This document shows positions 60,203-64,000 of a stretch of 64,000 nucleotides of DNA, piece by piece. The stretch spans positions 124,001 through 188,000 of the forward strand of contig NZ_AUGC01000004.1 in assembly GCF_000426825.1 (NCBI RefSeq), written 5' to 3'. The stretch comes from Thermonema rossianum DSM 10300. Lineage in GTDB: Bacteria > Bacteroidota > Bacteroidia > Cytophagales > Thermonemataceae. A program made the translations under genes and the position numbers. Every line of letters starts with the position of its first letter. The first letter of the stretch is position 1. A model generated the notes under the pieces. It was not told the origin of the DNA. It made no database searches and saw only the letters and a list, made by a program, of their open reading frames with translations.

Positions 60203-62632
60203 ATGAAATATCCGAACATACTGGAAGAAGAGTTAAAAAATAAGGTAGCACAGGACTATTTCTGGTTGTATGACTGCACCAAAATTATTGGTAAAATAGA
60301 CTTTTGTGTGTGTATGCACCAAAGCCAAACAACAGACGAGGTGGAGTCTCTGTTATGGGCAGAAGCCAAAAGGGGGAGTTCGGAGGTCCATAAATCTTTT
60401 GTTCAGTTGATTCTTACTATTGGTAAAGAAAGAACTTTTGACAAGTATCTTCCGCCAGCTTTCCTGGGGGCTTTTGATGCCGAGAAAATAGCCTTTCTTC
60501 CCTATAGCGACATTCAAGAATTTTTTTACTTAAATGACTTCAATTGGAATGTTGCCCCGTCTGATCACACTACTAAGGAGTTTCAACTTATTTATGACAC
60601 AGTAAAAAACATTCTTGACAGCAAGACGCTTCTGTTTTATTTTGACAGAGACGATAGAGACCTTCAACGCTTTATTAGGCTCAACTTTCAAGAAAGCAAA
60701 CGCGGGCTAACTAAAATTAGAATAGACAAAAACAACTTCATTTCTGTATACAACAAATGGTTGGAAGTAGTAAAACCAACCATTGCCGTTGATTGGGAAA
60801 AAGCAAAAGCACGTGGCATCATTGATGGTGATTTTTATCTTGCAGACTTGCTTTCTGCAAATAACGTTACACTCAAAGATAAGCTGTTTGTTTTGCTAAA
60901 AAGCGACCATTACGAGCTCGATAGAGAAATTGACGAAAGTGGATTCTTTAAAAAGAAAGAGGCTGATTTTCAAGACAAGCAGCAGGCTCATACTCAATTT
61001 TGGAACAGATATGAGCGCCCTCCAAAAGAAGAGTATTGGGACTATATTGTAGAGCGCAGAGACTTGCTCGTGCCACAAGATATCCGTGAACGAAAGGGTA
61101 GTTTTTTCACACCACGCAACTGGGTGGCACTCTCGCAGCAATATCTTACCAATGTGCTGGGTGAAGACTGGCAAGACGAATACTTTGTATGGGATTGTGC
61201 GGCAGGTACCGGTAACTTGCTCACGGGACTGACCAACAAATACAATATCTATGCCTCTACACTGGATCGTCAAGATGTGGAGGTCATGCACGACCGCATT
61301 AGCAATGGTGCGAACTTGCTGCCCGATCACGTCTTTCAGTTTGACTTTCTGAATGACGAGTGGAAGCCCGTTTCTTCAGGTGGCAAAATCCCCGACAGCT
61401 TATTTAAAATAATTTCGGATGCCGAAAAACGTAAAAAGTTGATTGTTTACATTAATCCGCCTTATGCCGAAGCTACCACAGCCAGAACCGTAACACGAAC
61501 AGGTAAAAACAAGGCAGGTGTATCCACAGAACAAAAGGCGAACCACTATTTTAAATCTAAAATTGGCAGTGCAGCCAACGAGCTTTTTGCACTTTTTATG
61601 GCACAGGTTTATGAAAAAATGCCGGGCTGTATCTTGGCACAGTTCTCAACGCTTAAGTTTGTACAAGGCAGCAACTTTGATAAGTTTAAGCAGTATTTTA
61701 GAGCAAAATATTTGGGGGGCTTTGTAGTGCCTTCAAATACATTTGACAACGTCAGAGGCCAGTTTCCTATTGGGTTTACTATTTGGGATTTGGGCACCAA
61801 AGAAGAAATAAAAAATATCATTTGCCAAGTATATAATGAGAATGAAGAGAAAGTAGGTGTGAAAACTTTCTATGGAGATTTGCCTAAAAGATTGAACGAT
61901 TGGTTTGTGCAGTTCGAAGATAAAAACGGAGAAGAAATAGGGTTGTTGTCGTTTTATCCGCCTGATTTCCAAAATAATAACAAGTTCTCCATTTTGTCGA
62001 AACCACAGGCACGCTATTGCAAGAAAGTTACACCAGGAAATATTATTCAGGTGGCTATTTACTTTGCCGTTCGCCATTGTTTGAAAGCCACTTGGCTGAA
62101 CGATCGAGATCAATTTTTATATCCGAACGATGGCTGGAAGCACGACAAAGAATTTCAGACCGATTGTTTGATATTTACGCTTTTTCATGACCAGAACCGT
62201 ATTTCAAGCAAGTATGGTACTAATCACTGGATACCATTCACCGAGCAAGAAGTAGGAGCCCGTGATAGATTTGATAGTCATTTTATGAACGATTATATAA
62301 ATGGGAAAATAAAAATAGAACAAGCTACTGATCTGTTCCAACAAGAAGGCAATGTACCTATAAAACTGCAGTTTTCTGCTCAGGCAAAGGAAGTTTTTGA
62401 AGCAGGCAAAGCCCTTTGGAAATACTATCATCAACAACCACACAATAATATCAATGCTTCTTTTTACGATATTAAAGAGTATTTTCAAGGACGCAACGAA
62501 AAAGGCAAGTTAAACAAAAAAAGCAATGATAAAACTTATATGAAGCTCATTACGCAATTGCGTGAAAAGCTTGAAAAATTGGCTGAGAAAATACAGCCTA
62601 AGGTGTATTTATATGGGTTTCTAAGGCCTTGA
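60203..62632 (+). CDS. Type IIG-like restriction-modification enzyme (nuclease + N6-adenine methylase)
   Basis: An 809-residue protein. The N-terminus has D33 (GKIDFCV) and E54-x-K56 (LLWAEAKRG), the order and spacing of a PD-(D/E)xK nuclease. Then a gamma-class methylase: VWDCAAGTGNLL (motif I, about residue 331) and INPPYAEA (motif IV, N418-P-P-Y421). The C-terminal third is the likely target recognition part. Such one-chain enzymes cut and methylate using SAM. The gene is AT-rich compared to its neighbours and is flanked by a hairpin-bearing non-coding tract, signs of transfer. ATG 60203 is preferred; no separate R or S gene is near. Confidence 0.82.
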   Translation: MKYPNILEEELKNKVAQDYFWLYDCTKIIGKIDFCVCMHQSQTTDEVESLLWAEAKRGSSEVHKSFVQLILTIGKERTFDKYLPPAFLGAFDAEKIAFLPYSDIQEFFYLNDFNWNVAPSDHTTKEFQLIYDTVKNILDSKTLLFYFDRDDRDLQRFIRLNFQESKRGLTKIRIDKNNFISVYNKWLEVVKPTIAVDWEKAKARGIIDGDFYLADLLSANNVTLKDKLFVLLKSDHYELDREIDESGFFKKKEADFQDKQQAHTQFWNRYERPPKEEYWDYIVERRDLLVPQDIRERKGSFFTPRNWVALSQQYLTNVLGEDWQDEYFVWDCAAGTGNLLTGLTNKYNIYASTLDRQDVEVMHDRISNGANLLPDHVFQFDFLNDEWKPVSSGGKIPDSLFKIISDAEKRKKLIVYINPPYAEATTARTVTRTGKNKAGVSTEQKANHYFKSKIGSAANELFALFMAQVYEKMPGCILAQFSTLKFVQGSNFDKFKQYFRAKYLGGFVVPSNTFDNVRGQFPIGFTIWDLGTKEEIKNIICQVYNENEEKVGVKTFYGDLPKRLNDWFVQFEDKNGEEIGLLSFYPPDFQNNNKFSILSKPQARYCKKVTPGNIIQVAIYFAVRHCLKATWLNDRDQFLYPNDGWKHDKEFQTDCLIFTLFHDQNRISSKYGTNHWIPFTEQEVGARDRFDSHFMNDYINGKIKIEQATDLFQQEGNVPIKLQFSAQAKEVFEAGKALWKYYHQQPHNNINASFYDIKEYFQGRNEKGKLNKKSNDKTYMKLITQLREKLEKLAEKIQPKVYLYGFLRP

Positions 62633-62646
62633 GAATAAACTAAAGC

Positions 62647-62687
62647 CTTCCCTTTCTCACGAAGCTCGGCTTCGTGAGAAAGGGAAG
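62647..62687. repeat. Perfect 18-bp inverted repeat with 5-nt loop
   Basis: Left arm 62647-62664 (CTTCCCTTTCTCACGAAG), loop CTCGG, right arm 62670-62687. It forms a long hairpin 15 nt after the restriction-modification gene. No T run follows on either strand, so it is not a plain intrinsic terminator. Confidence 0.85.
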
Positions 62688-62757
62688 AAAAGCAGCTCCT
62701 TTATCATGCTAGGTGAAACGAGGCATATCGTCAAGCCAAGCTTCTCTTTTGCAAAAA

Positions 62758-62792
62758 ATAGATTTCTCGCTTGCGCTCGAAATGACAAGGAA
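62758..62792. repeat. Dispersed-repeat-like segment
   Basis: ATAGATTTCTCGCTTGCGCT then CGAAATGACAAGGAAGG resembles short intergenic repeats that are often seen in Bacteroidota and other genomes (typical core TTCTCGCTTCGCTCGAAATG). Only one copy is visible in the window, so its repeat nature is inferred from recalled similarity. Confidence 0.4.
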
Positions 62793-62974
62793 GGAGACGA
62801 AACAAACGGGGGCGCATAAGCAAGAGCTTTCAACAAAAAAGAGCATCAGCCATAAAAAGAAGGCGAAAAGCATGAAAGGGAAGGTGCATAAAAAAGACAG
62901 AAGTCGGGTTGTGTTTTTAGCATAAATGAGCGTACATTGTTATTGCTGCTCATGAATTTTAAACTATACAGCCT

Positions 62975-63421
62975 ATGCATGCTTTCCTGATTTACAAATA
63001 CCTGCATTTTATAGCGGTTTTTGCCATAGTGGCTGCTTTGAGCATCGAAGCCTTTGCCATATCGTCATCCATGACACGTGCCCGCCTGCGCCGTTTGGCA
63101 CGCATCGATGCTCTGTATGGAGCCGGCGCCGTTTTGTTGCTTTTTGCCGGCATGATGCTTTGGTGGAAGGTAGGCAAGCCGGCAGCCTACTACAGCAACA
63201 ACCATCTCTTTCTTGCCAAGATAGCCCTGTTTGCCTTGATGGGCGTGCTTTCTATTTATCCGACGGTCTTTTTTCTGAAACAGAGCAAGGGGAAGCAAGA
63301 GGAGGTAGTACAGGTGCCGGTGGCAGTGCGCCGCTGTATTTATCTGGAGCTGCTCTTGCTGCTTGCCATCCCGCTGCTTGCCGTATTGATGGCACAGGGG
63401 ATTGGCTACGTTAGCCCGTAA
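62975..63421 (+). CDS. DUF2214 family membrane protein
   Basis: A 148-residue integral membrane protein with four helices. KYLHFIAVFAIVAALSIEAF, RIDALYGAGAVLLLFAGMML and YYSNNHLFLAKIALFALMGV fit DUF2214, a family with conserved His residues in the helices and no known function. It ends at a terminator shared with tRNA-Asp. Confidence 0.82.
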   Translation: MHAFLIYKYLHFIAVFAIVAALSIEAFAISSSMTRARLRRLARIDALYGAGAVLLLFAGMMLWWKVGKPAAYYSNNHLFLAKIALFALMGVLSIYPTVFFLKQSKGKQEEVVQVPVAVRRCIYLELLLLLAIPLLAVLMAQGIGYVSP

Positions 63422-63430
63422 AAAAACGAA

Positions 63431-63456
63431 AAAGCCGGACATTTTTGCCCGGCTTT
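63431..63456. terminator. Bidirectional terminator of DUF2214 and tRNA-Asp
   Basis: AAAGCCGG (63431-63438) pairs with CCGGCTTT (63449-63456). On the minus strand the hairpin is followed by TTTTTCGTTTTTTT, a strong end for the tRNA transcript. Confidence 0.8.
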
Positions 63457-63468
63457 GCTTAGGATGCT

Positions 63469-63545
<77 letters not shown>

Positions 63546-63561
63546 TCTGTTTTTGGTGATG

Positions 63562-63594
63562 CAAATATAATGGCTTTTGAATAAAACCGCCAAA
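63562..63594 (-). promoter_or_regulatory. Promoter of tRNA-Asp
   Basis: Read on the minus strand, TTTG (63594-63591), 21 nt, then TATATTTG (63569-63562), a full match to the Bacteroidota promoter. The start would be near 63556, about ten nt before the tRNA. Confidence 0.75.
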
Positions 63595-63688
63595 TGTTTG
63601 ATGATGTTTTTTTGTTTTTGTTTTTTTAAAATATTGATTATGAGCGGGCTTGTTCCTCGAACAGCCCGCCCCATTCAGTATCAAAAGC

Positions 63689-64000
63689 CTATCCGCGCAG
63701 GCGCTCGCTAAGTTCCGGATAGCGGATGAAAGCCGTTATCCAGACATATACCAATACCGCAGCCGGTACCAAAAAGGACTCACCGTGAATCATATGCACC
63801 ATGATGGCGCCGCCGAAATAAGAGCTTAACAACAAAGTGCCCACAATGCCCGTGCGTGGAATCAGAAAGAGCAGTACAGACACTATCTCACCGGCAGCAA
63901 TGATGATACGCCAGTCGCCCAGTCCCCATTTTTGAAAATTTTCAGCCATGGCGGGCATGGTCAGCTTGCCCAAGGCAGTGAATAAGAGGAAAGCGGTAAG
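63689..64000 (-). CDS. DoxX-like membrane protein, partial
   Basis: Partial gene: the frame stays open to the right edge, so its 5' end is outside the window. The visible 103 codons give at least three transmembrane helices, with AFLLFTALGKL (helix 1 end), MPAMAENFQKWGLGDWRIII, and GIVGTLLLSSYFGGAIMVHM, the DoxX-like family pattern. Possibly a quinone- or thiol-linked membrane protein; function unknown. Confidence 0.75.
   Translation of the reverse strand, partial: LTAFLLFTALGKLTMPAMAENFQKWGLGDWRIIIAAGEIVSVLLFLIPRTGIVGTLLLSSYFGGAIMVHMIHGESFLVPAAVLVYVWITAFIRYPELSERLRG

Larger units (their letters stand above)
62633..62974. other. Non-coding stretch between the RM gene and DUF2214
   Basis: 342 nt without a credible gene. 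It holds the 18-bp hairpin (62647-62687), a repeat-like segment (62758-62792), and purine-rich sequence. A 70-codon frame at 62713-62925 is not considered real. I see no promoter that fits the model. Confidence 0.6.

Noticed and set aside
62713-62925. A 70-codon open frame in the non-coding tract after the restriction gene
   Set aside because: It translates the repeat-like segment (SLALEMTRKE is a usual spurious product of such repeats) and has low-complexity Lys-rich sequence; no domain and no start signal.

Overview
The window is a chromosomal segment of a member of the phylum Bacteroidota, most like the Cytophagales in gene content. The genus cannot be fixed from sequence alone. Supporting evidence: a type 9 secretion (T9SS) C-terminal sorting domain on a metalloprotease, a PorE-like OmpA lipoprotein, the rpsU-xerC-hpf gene order, DUF4293, HmuY and SiaB/SiaC proteins, many OMP and lipoprotein genes without Shine-Dalgarno sites, and promoters that fit the Bacteroidota pattern TTTG-N19-21-TAnnTTTG. 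Gene density is high, many genes overlap by ATGA, and no insertion sequence, prophage, CRISPR array or rRNA was seen.

Layout. 1-300: 3' end of murE. 362-2447 (minus): hpf, xerC, rpsU and a DUF4293 membrane protein. 2525-3217: a ceramidase-like membrane hydrolase. 3246-12409: an almost gapless ten-gene surface-glycan cluster with six glycosyltransferase-type proteins and four methyltransferases (TylF, class I, FkbM, Methyltransf_24). 12535-24044: SNF2 helicase, a secreted PD40 protein, aat, a PorE-like protein, a T9SS-exported metalloprotease, a small membrane protein and a MATE exporter. 24185-31000: a lipoprotein amidohydrolase, a mini-protein with a RanBP2-type zinc finger, a STAS-like protein, a lone 5'-nucleotidase C-terminal domain, YceI, FtsW and fumarylacetoacetase. 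31134-41277: TamB and TsaD head to head, MoxR, a metallo-beta-lactamase hydrolase, SiaC and SiaB, a ferredoxin and an unknown acidic protein.

41389-45783 is a heme/iron uptake locus. DUF6607 is divergent from a TonB receptor-DoxX-HmuY operon, and the intergenic region carries two near-identical 24-bp operator-like repeats, one over each of two divergent promoters. 45957-54731 holds yidD, a small membrane protein, a very large protein that joins a degenerate peptidase-MA domain, a TolB-like propeller and an Omp85-type barrel, an FAD oxidoreductase, and an AddB-like iron-sulfur nuclease. 54797-57643 is an uncharacterised pair: a four-TM coiled-coil protein with a basic AT-hook-like tail, followed by a VWA-type lipoprotein. 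57715-60156 has murI, an outer-membrane barrel protein and an SDR. 60203-62632 is an AT-richer type IIG-like restriction-modification gene, followed by a 342-nt non-coding stretch with a perfect 18-bp hairpin and a repeat-like segment. The window ends with a DUF2214 protein, tRNA-Asp and a truncated DoxX gene.

Functionally the window is mostly cell envelope: peptidoglycan (murE, murI, ftsW), surface glycans, T9SS export, OMP assembly (TamB, Omp85-like), and heme acquisition. The best places to look for undescribed biology are the coiled-coil/VWA pair, the RanBP2-type mini-protein, the twin operators of the heme locus, and the pseudo-peptidase/propeller/barrel fusion.
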